This document shows, piece after piece, positions 27,237 through 35,014 of a stretch of DNA of 36,918 nucleotides. The notes below the pieces were generated by a model, which did no database searches, was not told the origin of the DNA, and worked only from the letters and a program-made list of their open reading frames with translations. Numbering within the stretch: the first letter of the stretch is position 1; each line of letters opens with the position of its first letter. A program made the translations under genes and the position numbers. Source of the DNA: Candidatus Omnitrophota bacterium (GTDB taxonomy: Bacteria; Omnitrophota; JACPQZ01); NCBI GenBank assembly GCA_016190205.1, contig JACPQZ010000043.1, forward strand, positions 1-36,918, read 5' to 3'.

Positions 27237-27383
27237 TTAGGAACCCGTTCCCAAGATGCGGTACAACCCGGTCCCACAAGTAGGGCATTTGCCCTTGACC
27301 GCCTTCCTTCCGTTCTTCATCGTAACTTCTTGGGCTTCCTTTATTTCTGTCTTTTTCTTGCACTTAACGCAATAGGCCTGCAA
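27237..27383 (-). CDS. Small zinc-ribbon protein, DUF5679-like
   Basis: A 48-residue protein reading LQAYCVKCKKKTEIKEAQEV then TMKNGRKAVKGKCPTCGTGL. Two CxxC knuckles (YCVKCK and CPTCGT) flank the TMKNGRKA core, the pattern I associate with DUF5679. Function is unknown. Start is TTG at 27383, with AGGGGGGTGA 6 nt upstream, a very strong ribosome site; stop is TAA. A promoter candidate lies at 27437-27466 and a terminator at 27097-27148, so it looks monocistronic. The non-ATG start and short length make it easy to miss. Confidence 0.85.
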   Translation of the reverse strand: MQAYCVKCKKKTEIKEAQEVTMKNGRKAVKGKCPTCGTGLYRILGTGS

Positions 27384-27436
27384 GGGAATTCACCCCCCTT
27401 CAATCTGTCCTAGGTTGTGGTACGTTAACGGGTTAG

Positions 27437-27466
27437 AGGCTACCATACGCCCCCTCTGGGTGTCAA
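27437..27466 (-). promoter_or_regulatory. Candidate promoter of the DUF5679-like gene
   Basis: TTGACA (27461-27466 on the minus strand) is followed after 18 nt by TAGCCT (27437-27442). The -35 is perfect and the -10 is weak. The -35 forms one half of the 17-nt inverted repeat TGTCAA-GCTAT-TTGACA (27461-27477), which could be an operator. It lies between a heptad array and the gene. Confidence 0.45.
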
Positions 27467-27490
27467 GCTATTTGACATGGCAAATTAGAC

Positions 27491-27661
27491 GTCCGTCGCT
27501 CGTCGCTAGGGACTGGTCGCTAGCAAACAAAAACTTCGTCGGTCGTTAGTGGCGGGTTTCCTGTTACCAGCGAAGAGCGACTGCTTTTTTGCTAGCGACC
27601 AGCGACTAGCGTTGCTATTTACTGTTTCTTGCTAGCGACCAGCGACCAGCAACTAGCGTGT
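27491..27661. repeat. Inverted heptad arrays between the second CorC-like gene and the DUF5679-like gene
   Basis: GTCCGTC, GCTCGTC, GCTAGGG, ACTGGTC, GCTAGCA (27491-27525) is the reverse complement, 20 of 23 over 27504-27526, of GCTAGCG, ACCAGCG, ACTAGCG (27589-27611). A second copy of the latter, GCTAGCG, ACCAGCG, ACCAGCA, ACTAGCG, is at 27631-27658 and ends 3 nt before the stop codon of the upstream gene. The two halves can form a 23-nt stem. Confidence 0.88.
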
Positions 27662-28612
27662 TTATAACGTTATAAGGTCCTGCACGGTCACGAGCCCGAG
27701 CGCGTCTCCGGACGATGAGGTCACGATGGCCATCCTCTGTCTGCGTACCCTTAGCTCAATAAGGGCTTTTTCCACGACCGTATCGGTTTTGATAAGCACA
27801 AGTTCACGTACATGCGGAGCCATCGGCGCATCCAAGCCTTCGAACAGGCAATCCAGGATATGCAGAATCCCTATAAATCTGCCGTCCTGTGACCTCACGG
27901 GAAGGCGGGAGAACCCGGAACGTTTGAAGACCTCCCTGGCCTTTGCGATGGTTGCCCCCTCGTCGATACTCGTGATGTGCGCCTTCCGGGTCATGACCTC
28001 CTTGACCGTAATCGCCCCGAATTCAAAAATGCGCTCAATGATGCGCCGCTCGTGGGGCTCCAGCAGGCCCTCCGCCTGGCCGTCCTGGATGAGATGCCGC
28101 AGCTCCTCTTTTCCGACATAGGGGCTCTTGACACTAGCCCCCCTCGGTACCACGCTAAAGATGAGCCTCCTCACAAGGAAAAGCAGACTGCCGGCAACCC
28201 GGCGTGAAATCTTAAAATAAATGTTCAGGGGATCCACCAGCGTAAAAATGAGTTGATTCGCCTCGTGCCTGAAAATTACTTTGGGGATAATGTCTACAAA
28301 GATTAGGACGAGAGGGGTCATGATCAAGGTTGAAAGCCATTCCGCCTCCACCTCTCCCAAGGGGTACACCATCAGCGTAAAAAGGCAGACGGCGCCTACC
28401 ACCGAAAGATTGTGGCCCAATAGGAGCGCGGTCAGGACCTCCTCCTTTTCTTCCTGGAGTTCGCGCACGCGCTCCGCCTTGGGGTTGCCCAAGCCGGAGA
28501 GGTGTTTGAGCCGAAGTTGATTAACGGATACGAAGGCCATTTCCACCCCCGAGAAGAAGGCGGACGCAGCCATAAAAATGAGGATTCCTCCTGCATACAC
28601 AAGCTGGGTCAT
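27662..28612 (-). CDS. CNNM/CorC-like membrane protein (DUF21 plus CBS pair)
   Basis: Four hydrophobic helices of a DUF21 domain (residues 1-150, ending IIPKVIFRHEA) precede a CBS pair (VKEVMTRKAHITSIDEGATI and VRRQRMAIVTSSSGDALGLVTVQDLI). The C-terminal CorC_HlyC domain is absent; the protein stops after the CBS pair. Related proteins export or sense Mg2+ or Co2+. Start ATG 28612 overlaps the upstream stop (TGATG); GTG 28615 is the alternative. It is the second of two tandem paralogues. Confidence 0.88.
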   Translation of the reverse strand: MTQLVYAGGILIFMAASAFFSGVEMAFVSVNQLRLKHLSGLGNPKAERVRELQEEKEEVLTALLLGHNLSVVGAVCLFTLMVYPLGEVEAEWLSTLIMTPLVLIFVDIIPKVIFRHEANQLIFTLVDPLNIYFKISRRVAGSLLFLVRRLIFSVVPRGASVKSPYVGKEELRHLIQDGQAEGLLEPHERRIIERIFEFGAITVKEVMTRKAHITSIDEGATIAKAREVFKRSGFSRLPVRSQDGRFIGILHILDCLFEGLDAPMAPHVRELVLIKTDTVVEKALIELRVRRQRMAIVTSSSGDALGLVTVQDLITL

Positions 28613-29865
28613 CACGGGATTCGCCCCTTGCTTCCCCGCGTCAAGAGGACGGAGGTCACCCTGCGGCCGATCACACGCTCGACCTCGAGGGCAACCGATC
28701 CCGCATTCACCTGAATACCCTCCTGCGGGATGTGGCCGTACAGGGAGAGCACGAGACCGGCCACGGTTTCGACATTTTCGTGCTGCGGGAGGACTAGACC
28801 CAGCTTCTCGCTCACATCCTTAACCGGCACGTTGCCCCCGATCCGGTACCGGCCCCCGCCCAGATCCACGATCCCTTCATCCGGCCGCTCAAATTCATCG
28901 TAGAGCTCGCCGACCACTTCCTCTAGTATGTCTTCGCGCGTCACGAGCCCCGCCGTCCCCCCGTACTCGTCAACCACCAGGGCCAGCTCCATCCGCTTGT
29001 GCTCGAAATCCGTCAGGAGGTCGCCGATCCTCCTGGTTTCTGGAACGAAATAAAGCGGCTGTATCATCTTTCTAAAGTCCGGCTCGGGCCCCAAAAGAAA
29101 AGCCCGAGTAGAGACAAAGCCCACCATCTGATCCATGCGCTCGCGGTAGATCAAGATGTGGCTGCGTCTTGTCTCACGCATTTTTTCTACCAGGGCCTCC
29201 CGTGTGGATTGCATGGAGCAGGCGACGAGATCCGTATGCGGGGTCATGATCTCCTTAACAGGCCTTTCACCAAAGGAGAAGACATTTTCAATCATCTCGC
29301 CCCGGCGGGAGTCGATCACCCCCTCCCGTGCACTCAAAGACACGATGGCCCGGAGCTCCTCTTGACTGACCCAGTTTTCCTGGGCGGCCATGTGCTTTAG
29401 AAAATTGCGCAGGAACGGGTTGGTCATCCACTTGAGGCACGCGCGCAAGGGTGTCGTCAGGCGGGCGAAGAGATCCAGAGGCCAGCACAGGGCCGCGGCG
29501 ATCGAGTCGGCGCGGTGGACCGCGTAGATCTTGGGAGTCACTTCCCCTACCACCAAGAGCGCACCCGTAAAACCAATGATGGCCACCCAAACCCCTTCGC
29601 TCCCAAAGACACCCACCGCCCACGTCGTAGCCAAAGACGCCGCCATCACGTTGACCAGATTGTTCCCTATGAGGATGGCGGTCAGCGTGCGGCGGGAACG
29701 TGTGATCAGGGTATGGATAAGGTTTCCGGCGGCCGGATTCTTCCGCCGGATGCGCCAGATCTGAAGACGGCTTAAAGAAAAAAGGGCCGTCTCGGACATA
29801 GAAAAAAACGCGGACAGCCCTAAAAGAAATGAGATCCCGAGAAGATACCCCAGGTGAGCGCTCAC
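28612..29865 (-). CDS. CNNM/CorC-like membrane protein (DUF21, CBS pair, CorC_HlyC)
   Basis: Full-length paralogue of the following gene: DUF21 helices ([41 protein letters not shown]), a CBS pair ([41 protein letters not shown]) and a C-terminal CorC_HlyC domain ([15 protein letters not shown] to GRRVTSVLL). GTG at 29865 overlaps the nadD stop (GTGA); the open frame reaches 30072, but the extra residues lie inside nadD. Likely a divalent-cation efflux or sensing protein of the inner membrane. Confidence 0.9.
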   Translation of the reverse strand: MSAHLGYLLGISFLLGLSAFFSMSETALFSLSRLQIWRIRRKNPAAGNLIHTLITRSRRTLTAILIGNNLVNVMAASLATTWAVGVFGSEGVWVAIIGFTGALLVVGEVTPKIYAVHRADSIAAALCWPLDLFARLTTPLRACLKWMTNPFLRNFLKHMAAQENWVSQEELRAIVSLSAREGVIDSRRGEMIENVFSFGERPVKEIMTPHTDLVACSMQSTREALVEKMRETRRSHILIYRERMDQMVGFVSTRAFLLGPEPDFRKMIQPLYFVPETRRIGDLLTDFEHKRMELALVVDEYGGTAGLVTREDILEEVVGELYDEFERPDEGIVDLGGGRYRIGGNVPVKDVSEKLGLVLPQHENVETVAGLVLSLYGHIPQEGIQVNAGSVALEVERVIGRRVTSVLLTRGSKGRIP

Positions 29866-30446
29866 GGGCTCGGCTTTTTCCGGTACAAACGCCGGCTTTG
29901 GATATAGGCAAGTACGGGATCGGGCAGGAAGGGCCTTAAGTCTTCGCCTCTTTGGATCTTCTGCCTGACGGCGCTTGAGGAGATATCCGGTGTGGCCAGC
30001 ACGATGCTCAAGACTCCCTCCGGGATGCGCGCCAGGCAGTAGCCGGGCCTCGAGACCGCGGTCAGTCGGCACAGCTTGACCAGCTCGGAGAAACGGTGCC
30101 AGGAGTCGAGATCAGCGAGGCAGTCGGCTCCTACTAAAAAGAAAAGTTCCAAATCCCTGCCGAAACGGTCTCTGAAAATACGAACCGTATCGATGCTGTA
30201 AGACCTTCCGGGTCGATCCAGCTCGAGGCGCGAGGTCTCGAAAGCGGCTTCGCCTTGAACGGCCCGCCTCACCATCTCGTAGCGATCCTCGGCAGGTGCC
30301 TCCGGAACCCGAGTCCGGTGCGGCGGGGTCCCGCACGGCACAAAGTGCACCCGGTCGAGCTTCAGGAGATTCAAGGCCCCCCTGGCCAGAGCCAGGTGGC
30401 CGTTGTGGACCGGATCGAACGTACCTCCTAGTATACCTATTCTCAT
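29862..30446 (-). CDS. nadD: Nicotinate-nucleotide adenylyltransferase
   Basis: Forms deamido-NAD from nicotinate mononucleotide and ATP. GGTFDPVHNGHL is the nucleotidyltransferase signature at residues 7-18, FVPCGTPPHR and DISSSAVRQKI (ISSxxIR) follow. Length 194 is typical. The frame continues upstream into array and proA sequence; the start is ATG 30446 or 30449. No Shine-Dalgarno sequence is visible. nadD after proB-proA is a common order. It overlaps the next gene by 4 nt. Confidence 0.95.
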   Translation of the reverse strand: MRIGILGGTFDPVHNGHLALARGALNLLKLDRVHFVPCGTPPHRTRVPEAPAEDRYEMVRRAVQGEAAFETSRLELDRPGRSYSIDTVRIFRDRFGRDLELFFLVGADCLADLDSWHRFSELVKLCRLTAVSRPGYCLARIPEGVLSIVLATPDISSSAVRQKIQRGEDLRPFLPDPVLAYIQSRRLYRKKPSP

Positions 30447-30460
30447 CATAATATAATTAG

Positions 30461-30633
30461 ATACCAGCAACCAGAAACCAGTAACCAGATAGATACCAGA
30501 GACCAGATACCAGGTCCGTACTTCGAACTTCGAACATCTGCCTTCGAAGTCCGAAGTTCGATGTCCGATCGACGGTTTCGTCTGGTTTCTGGTATCTAGA
30601 ATCTTCTGGTATCTGGCAACTGGTATCTGGTTA
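30461..30633. repeat. Large inverted heptad element between proA and nadD
   Basis: 173 nt, nearly all 7-nt period. Left arm: ATACCAG, CAACCAG, AAACCAG, TAACCAG (30461-30488), a 4-nt slip, then ATACCAG, AGACCAG, ATACCAG (30493-30513). Centre: CTTCGAA twice, CATCTGC, CTTCGAA, GTCCGAA, GTTCGAT, GTCCGAT (30521-30569). Right arm: CTGGTTT, CTGGTAT (30582-30595), CTGGTAT, CTGGCAA, CTGGTAT, CTGGTTA (30606-30633). Arms are reverse complements, and TTCGAA is self-complementary. The last heptad contains the proA stop codon (TAA). Confidence 0.92.
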
Positions 30634-31875
30634 CTCTCTGATTTGTCCCGTCCCCCTGACCACGTACTTATAGCTCGTGAGGTCCTCGATCCCCATGGGC
30701 CCACGGGCATGGAATTTATCGGTCGAGATGCCCACCTCCGCGCCGAATCCGTAGACCCCCCCGTCGGCCAGCCGGGTTGAGGCGTTGACAAATACGCTGG
30801 CAGAATCCACCGCATGCACGAAAAGCTCCGCCGCGCGTTTATTGCGTGTGACGATGGCATCGGAATGCTGGGAGCCGTAACGCGTGATATGGCGAACCGC
30901 CTCATCCAGCGAGGGGACGACCCGCACGGCGAGGATGAGATCCAGATACTCCTCGTACCAATCCTGTTCCCGCGCCTCTTTAATCCCGGGGAGGATGCGG
31001 CGCGTCACCGGACAGCCCCTCAACTCCACTCCCGCCTCGAGGAAGAGTTTTCCGAGCCGCGGTAGGACAACCGGCGCGATCCGGCGGTGCACGAGCAGGG
31101 TCTCCATGGCGTTACAAACCCCCGGCCTTTGAACCTTGGCATTATAGGCAATTGCAACCGCCTTCCCAATATCTGCGTCCCGGTCGATATAGACGTGGCA
31201 GTTGCCCCGGTAGTGTTTGATGACAGGAATCCGCGAGAGGGCGGCGATCTTGCGGATCAAGGCCTCCCCTCCACGAGGAATAACGAGGCTGACGTTCTCC
31301 GTCTCTTTAAGAAGAAGGTTGACGGCCGAGTAGGCCCGCGTCTTAACGAAACCGATTGAGGCGGGCGGGAGATTGAAGGAGGCGAGAGGCTTCCTAAGGG
31401 CGTCAACAATAGCCCGGTTGGTCTCAACGGCCTCCCGCCCGCCCCGCAGGATGACAGCGTTCCCAGACTTTAGGCACAGGCTCGCGCAATCGGCAGTGAC
31501 GTTGGGCCGGGACTCGTAAATAATGAGGATCACCCCGAGCGGCACACTCACCTTTTCGATCCAAAGCCCGCTGGGGCGTCTCCAGCGCTTGAGCACGCGG
31601 CCCACGGGATCCTTAAGATGCGCGACCGTGCGGACGGCCTCGGCCATTTCTTCAATCCGCCCGTGATCGAGATACAGCCGGTCCTTCATGGCTGCGGTGA
31701 GCCCAAACCTTCCTGCCTTCCGAAGGTCTTTCTCGTTTGACCGGCGAATGGCCCTCCAGTCCCTTTCCAGCGCCCGCGCCATTTTAAGAAGGAGGCGGAC
31801 CTTGACCCTCGAGTCCAAAAGGGCAAGCGTCGACGCCGCCTGCTTTGCTTGCACACAAATTTTATGAATCGTCAC
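30631..31875 (-). CDS. proA: Glutamate-5-semialdehyde dehydrogenase (gamma-glutamyl phosphate reductase)
   Basis: Reduces gamma-glutamyl phosphate in proline synthesis. Motifs: PLGVILIIYESRPNVTADCASLCLKSGNAVILRGG, the catalytic cysteine in RPGVCNAMETLLVH, and GTGQI-type end. Length about 414 from GTG 31875 (VTIHKICVQAKQAAS). The open frame extends to 31941 through array-derived codons, and the exact start is uncertain; no clear ribosome site precedes the GTG. It follows proB across a heptad element. The TAA stop sits in the next array. Confidence 0.95.
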   Translation of the reverse strand: MTIHKICVQAKQAASTLALLDSRVKVRLLLKMARALERDWRAIRRSNEKDLRKAGRFGLTAAMKDRLYLDHGRIEEMAEAVRTVAHLKDPVGRVLKRWRRPSGLWIEKVSVPLGVILIIYESRPNVTADCASLCLKSGNAVILRGGREAVETNRAIVDALRKPLASFNLPPASIGFVKTRAYSAVNLLLKETENVSLVIPRGGEALIRKIAALSRIPVIKHYRGNCHVYIDRDADIGKAVAIAYNAKVQRPGVCNAMETLLVHRRIAPVVLPRLGKLFLEAGVELRGCPVTRRILPGIKEAREQDWYEEYLDLILAVRVVPSLDEAVRHITRYGSQHSDAIVTRNKRAAELFVHAVDSASVFVNASTRLADGGVYGFGAEVGISTDKFHARGPMGIEDLTSYKYVVRGTGQIRE

Positions 31876-31908
31876 TTCAGCATACCCAATCGGCGTCTCA
31901 TGCCTCCC

Positions 31909-32133
31909 GTATCTCGTGAAGCGTATCTCGCCAGCCATCACTCGTCAACCGGCTGTCATGAGGGGTGTGTGATGGGTGGTGAGACCAGGCTCATCACTCA
32001 CCACTCAGCACACACGACAAACGATGCTCTCCATGTAAGTTTGCGATTCCTGTGTCGGCTTTCGGCTGACGGCTGATAGCTGATGGCTGAAAGCTGACGG
32101 CTTCACGGTTCACGAGCGACGCTTCACGCACTC
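31909..32133. repeat. Composite heptad-array element between proB and proA
   Basis: GTATCTC, GTGAAGC, GTATCTC (31909-31929) near proA. GTGTGTG, ATGGGTG, GTGAGAC (31965-31985) faces TCATCAC, TCACCAC, TCAGCAC (31991-32011), an inverted pair. Then eleven heptads in step: GGCTTTC, GGCTGAC, GGCTGAT, AGCTGAT, GGCTGAA, AGCTGAC, GGCTTCA, CGGTTCA, CGAGCGA, CGCTTCA, CGCACTC (32057-32133), ending over the proB stop. Same family as the elements at 8227 and 11954. 32012-32056 holds no recognisable signal. Confidence 0.9.
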
Positions 32134-33253
32134 ATAATAGGACCAAGTTATCTCTATGTATCACCTCGGGTCCATGCCCCTCCCCCAGCACAGAGCGGAT
32201 CTGGGCCGAGCTCATGCCCCGGATGCGCTCCACTTGGGCCCGCGTATGGTTGGCGAGCCCCCGCGCAAACTCATGGCCCTTTAAGTCTTTCACCCGAATC
32301 AAGTCCCCCACGCCGAAATGGCCCGAAACAGCCCGCACCCCGCTCGCCAAAAGACTCCGGCCGCCTTCCGTAAGGGCCCGGCAGGCCCCGTCATCCACCA
32401 CAACATCCCCGCCGGGGCGCATGCTAAACCCAAGCCAGCGCTTGCGCGCGCTTAAACGCGTTCCCTTGGCGAGAAAAAGCGTGCCCGCCTCGCGGCCTGT
32501 AAATATCTTCCTTAAGACAGCTGGGTCCCGCCCGTTTGCAATGACGGCCGGAACGCCGGATTGCGTCACCATCCGCACCGCCTTGAGCTTTGAACGCATC
32601 CCCCCCGTGCCAGGTCCCTGGCCCGGCTCATCCCGGATGAGTTCCCGCTCCAATTGAGGGGTGATCTCCTCCACCACGGAGAGGACACCGCCCGTCCCGT
32701 GGTGCACGAGGCCGTCCACATTCGTCAAGATAATGACGAGATCCGCTTCCACGAGCCCGGCCACCTGACCCGCCAGTAAATCGTTGTCACCGAACTTAAG
32801 TTCATCCACCGCCACAGTGTCGTTTTCGTTGACGATCGGCACGATGTTCATGGCAAGCAGGCGCATGAGGGTATTGCGCGCGTTCAAGTACCGGCCCCGG
32901 TGATGAAGATCGTCCTGCGTCAAGAGCACCTGGGCGGCCAGATACCCGCGGCGGCGGAAGTACGTATTGTAAAGATGGATAAGCTCGCCCTGTCCGACGG
33001 CCGCGCAGGCCTGTAGATCCGCCAAGGCCTCCGGACGCCTGTCTTTATTGAGAAGCCCCATGCCCGCCCCGATCGCTCCGCTCGAGACCAGGACCACCTG
33101 GCGGCGCTCTTCCTTGAGCCGTTTGATCCCGCGGACCAGGCCCTGTATGACACGCGTGTCCAGCGAGCGGCCGCTGGCCGTGAGCACACCCGTACCCACC
33201 TTGATCACCACGCGCCCGGCCGATTTAAGATGCGCCTTTCGCGATCCCTTCAT
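32132..33253 (-). CDS. proB: Glutamate 5-kinase
   Basis: First committed step of proline synthesis. Amino-acid kinase domain (RVVIKVGTGVLTASGRSLD, VSSGAIGAGM, VPIVNENDTVAV, FGDNDLLAGQVAGL) is followed by a C-terminal PUA domain (GDVVVDDGACRALTEGGRSLLASGV). Length 373 matches the PUA-containing form. Starts ATG 33253 or GTG 33256 inside the end of obgE (about 29 nt overlap). The last few residues border a heptad array. Proline feedback is expected from the family. Confidence 0.95.
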   Translation of the reverse strand: MKGSRKAHLKSAGRVVIKVGTGVLTASGRSLDTRVIQGLVRGIKRLKEERRQVVLVSSGAIGAGMGLLNKDRRPEALADLQACAAVGQGELIHLYNTYFRRRGYLAAQVLLTQDDLHHRGRYLNARNTLMRLLAMNIVPIVNENDTVAVDELKFGDNDLLAGQVAGLVEADLVIILTNVDGLVHHGTGGVLSVVEEITPQLERELIRDEPGQGPGTGGMRSKLKAVRMVTQSGVPAVIANGRDPAVLRKIFTGREAGTLFLAKGTRLSARKRWLGFSMRPGGDVVVDDGACRALTEGGRSLLASGVRAVSGHFGVGDLIRVKDLKGHEFARGLANHTRAQVERIRGMSSAQIRSVLGEGHGPEVIHRDNLVLL

Positions 33254-34226
33254 CACGCGCTAAAGCCCTCACCGCCTTAAAAACGTCCCGCCTCAATACC
33301 CCTAAACCTAACCCTGATTGCGCAGATACCCCCAAGACAGGCTTGCCCACGAGACGCTGAAATTCCTGACACAGTTTTTCCGCGCCCTTAAGATCCATTT
33401 TACTCGCAACGACCACCTGGGGCTTTTTCAAAAGATCTCTATCATAACCGGCAAGTTCCGAGTTCATTTTTTCAAATCTTTCCAATGGACCCATTCCCGC
33501 CGCCTCTTGCATTTCCACCAGGTGGAGCAAAAGCCGGGTGCGCTCGATGTGCCGCAAAAATGTGCTTCCCAAGCCCCGGCCCGCGTGAGCCCCCTCAATC
33601 AAGCCCGGGATGTCACACAGGACGAGGCGCTCGTAAGTTTCCGGGTCCTCCAGTACGCCCAATTCAGGGCTTAGGGTCGAAAAGGGGTAGGCGGCCACCT
33701 TGGATTTCGCCCCCGTGAGGGCATTGAGGAGTGTGGACTTGCCGCAATTGGGAAACCCCACGATCCCCACGTCTGCGATGAGCTTTAGGACGATGCGCAA
33801 GGCGCGCTCCTCGCCTGGGGTGCCGGCCGTCGCGGGCCTGTTGCGCCCATTGGCGCTTCCGCCCCGGCCCCCCCGTGCGACTACAAGCCTCTCGCCCGGC
33901 ACCACAAGGTCACGAAGGTGATCCCCATGCCGTTCATCCTCGACCACAGATCCCACAGGCACCCTGATCTCAATGTCCCGGCCGGTGCGGCCCCTGCGTT
34001 TGTTGCGGCCCCCGTGCCGACCCGCCTCGGCCCGATAATGGGGCTTAAGCTTTAAGTCCAACAGGGTCGCGATCCTTTCATCAGCCACGAGCGCCACGGC
34101 CCCGCCCGGCCCCCCCGGTCCTCCCTCCGGAACGCGCTTACGCTTGAGCCGAAGCACCCGCACCGCGTCCGACCCATTTCCCCCGCGCCCTCCTTCCACG
34201 TGTATGACTGCTTCGTCTATAAACAT
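33225..34226 (-). CDS. obgE: Obg GTPase (CgtA)
   Basis: Essential GTPase in 50S ribosome maturation and stress control. The glycine-rich Obg domain (VEGGRGGNGSD, GGPGGPGGAVAL, GRHGGRNKRRGRTGRD) is at residues 1-155. G domain: G1 GFPNCGKST at 157-165, the G3 DIPG at 205-208, G4 ASKMD and a final G5 region. No OCT domain follows. Length 333 is typical. The start is ATG 34226 with no good Shine-Dalgarno sequence. The canonical FRREK-like segment is divergent (VRVLRLKRKRV). Sits in the conserved rplU-rpmA-obgE context. Confidence 0.96.
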   Translation of the reverse strand: MFIDEAVIHVEGGRGGNGSDAVRVLRLKRKRVPEGGPGGPGGAVALVADERIATLLDLKLKPHYRAEAGRHGGRNKRRGRTGRDIEIRVPVGSVVEDERHGDHLRDLVVPGERLVVARGGRGGSANGRNRPATAGTPGEERALRIVLKLIADVGIVGFPNCGKSTLLNALTGAKSKVAAYPFSTLSPELGVLEDPETYERLVLCDIPGLIEGAHAGRGLGSTFLRHIERTRLLLHLVEMQEAAGMGPLERFEKMNSELAGYDRDLLKKPQVVVASKMDLKGAEKLCQEFQRLVGKPVLGVSAQSGLGLGVLRRDVFKAVRALARDEGIAKGAS

Positions 34227-34233
34227 TTAGATG

Positions 34234-34261
34234 GTCCCAAGTCCCAGGTCCCATGTCGTTG
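34234..34261. repeat. Short heptad run before obgE
   Basis: GTCCCAA, GTCCCAG, GTCCCAT, GTCGTTG: only three clear 7-nt units, upstream of obgE and after the rpmA terminator. It is weaker than the other arrays and could be chance or a young or decayed array. Confidence 0.5.
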
Positions 34262-34283
34262 GATTCACTGCGAAACGATAGAC

Positions 34284-34324
34284 GAAAAAAGCCAGGGCTG
34301 AGGTTCATCCTCAACGACTGGCTT
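34284..34324 (-). terminator. Intrinsic terminator after rpmA
   Basis: On the minus strand AGCCAG...CTGGCT (34290-34295, 34318-34323) encloses an inner TGAGG/CCTCA stem with a 5-nt loop, followed by TTTTTT. It lies 24 nt after the rpmA stop and would end the rplU-rpmA transcript, leaving obgE to a separate or read-through transcript. Confidence 0.85.
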
Positions 34325-34347
34325 CATCCACGCCGGGCTCGTGATCT

Positions 34348-34608
34348 TCAGGCTCCCTTTGCGCTCTTGGCCTCCTCAACGTGGATGGTGCCGGAGGGCG
34401 TATAACGCACCACGCCCGGGACGAGGGAAAAAAGGGTGTCGTCTTTGCCGCGGGCCACATTAAATCCGGGCCTGAAACGCGTCCCCCTCTGGCGGACCAG
34501 GACCTCGCCGCTCTTTACAAGCTCTCCCCCAAAGCGCTTACAACCCAGCCTCTGGGCATTGCTGTCGCGCCCGTTTTTGGTACTGCCGAGCCCCTTCTTA
34601 TGCGCCAT
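34348..34608 (-). CDS. rpmA: 50S ribosomal protein L27
   Basis: Sits near the peptidyl transferase centre. [45 protein letters not shown] matches L27, and the N-terminus has no Firmicutes-type leader for cleavage. Length 86 is typical. The ATG overlaps the rplU stop by 11 nt. Followed by a terminator. Confidence 0.97.
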   Translation of the reverse strand: MAHKKGLGSTKNGRDSNAQRLGCKRFGGELVKSGEVLVRQRGTRFRPGFNVARGKDDTLFSLVPGVVRYTPSGTIHVEEAKSAKGA

Positions 34609-34945
34609 CCTTCACGCCCCCAAATTTGATTTCCTTGACCCATAAGTCCGTATAGGAACGTCTGAATCCCCGCTTCCTGCGTACGCTCTCCCTGCGCCTG
34701 AACCGAAAAGCAATATCTTTCCTGTCACGGATGTGCGCCTTGACCTCGCACTCCACCCGGGCCCCCTTGACGGTCGGCCGGCCCACTGCAAAATCCTCCG
34801 GCGTCCGGACAAAGAGGACGTCCTCCAGGGTAACAGGCGCCCCGACCTGCTCCTTGCGCCGGGGCACGCGCATGACCTCGCGCGGCCGGGCCAGGCACTG
34901 CGAGCCGCCCACATCCACAATGGCAAATGCATTTGGATCAGTCAT
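34598..34945 (-). CDS. rplU: 50S ribosomal protein L21
   Basis: Large-subunit protein binding 23S r[50 protein letters not shown] and [26 protein letters not shown] match the L21 pattern with some divergence (SQCL for KQYR). Length 115. The ATG has AGG 4 nt upstream. Its last codons overlap rpmA by 11 nt. It is the first gene after a strong promoter. Confidence 0.95.
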   Translation of the reverse strand: MTDPNAFAIVDVGGSQCLARPREVMRVPRRKEQVGAPVTLEDVLFVRTPEDFAVGRPTVKGARVECEVKAHIRDRKDIAFRFRRRESVRRKRGFRRSYTDLWVKEIKFGGVKDGA

Positions 34946-35014
34946 GTAACCTATTCTCTAATAATAAGTTGGAATCTAAGCCCTTATTGTGTCCTTCGCG
35001 GAAGGTTGGTCTAG

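Noticed and set aside
30450-30905. 150-residue N-terminal extension of NadD
   Set aside because: Covers proA out of frame and the heptad element; NadD homology begins at ATG 30446.
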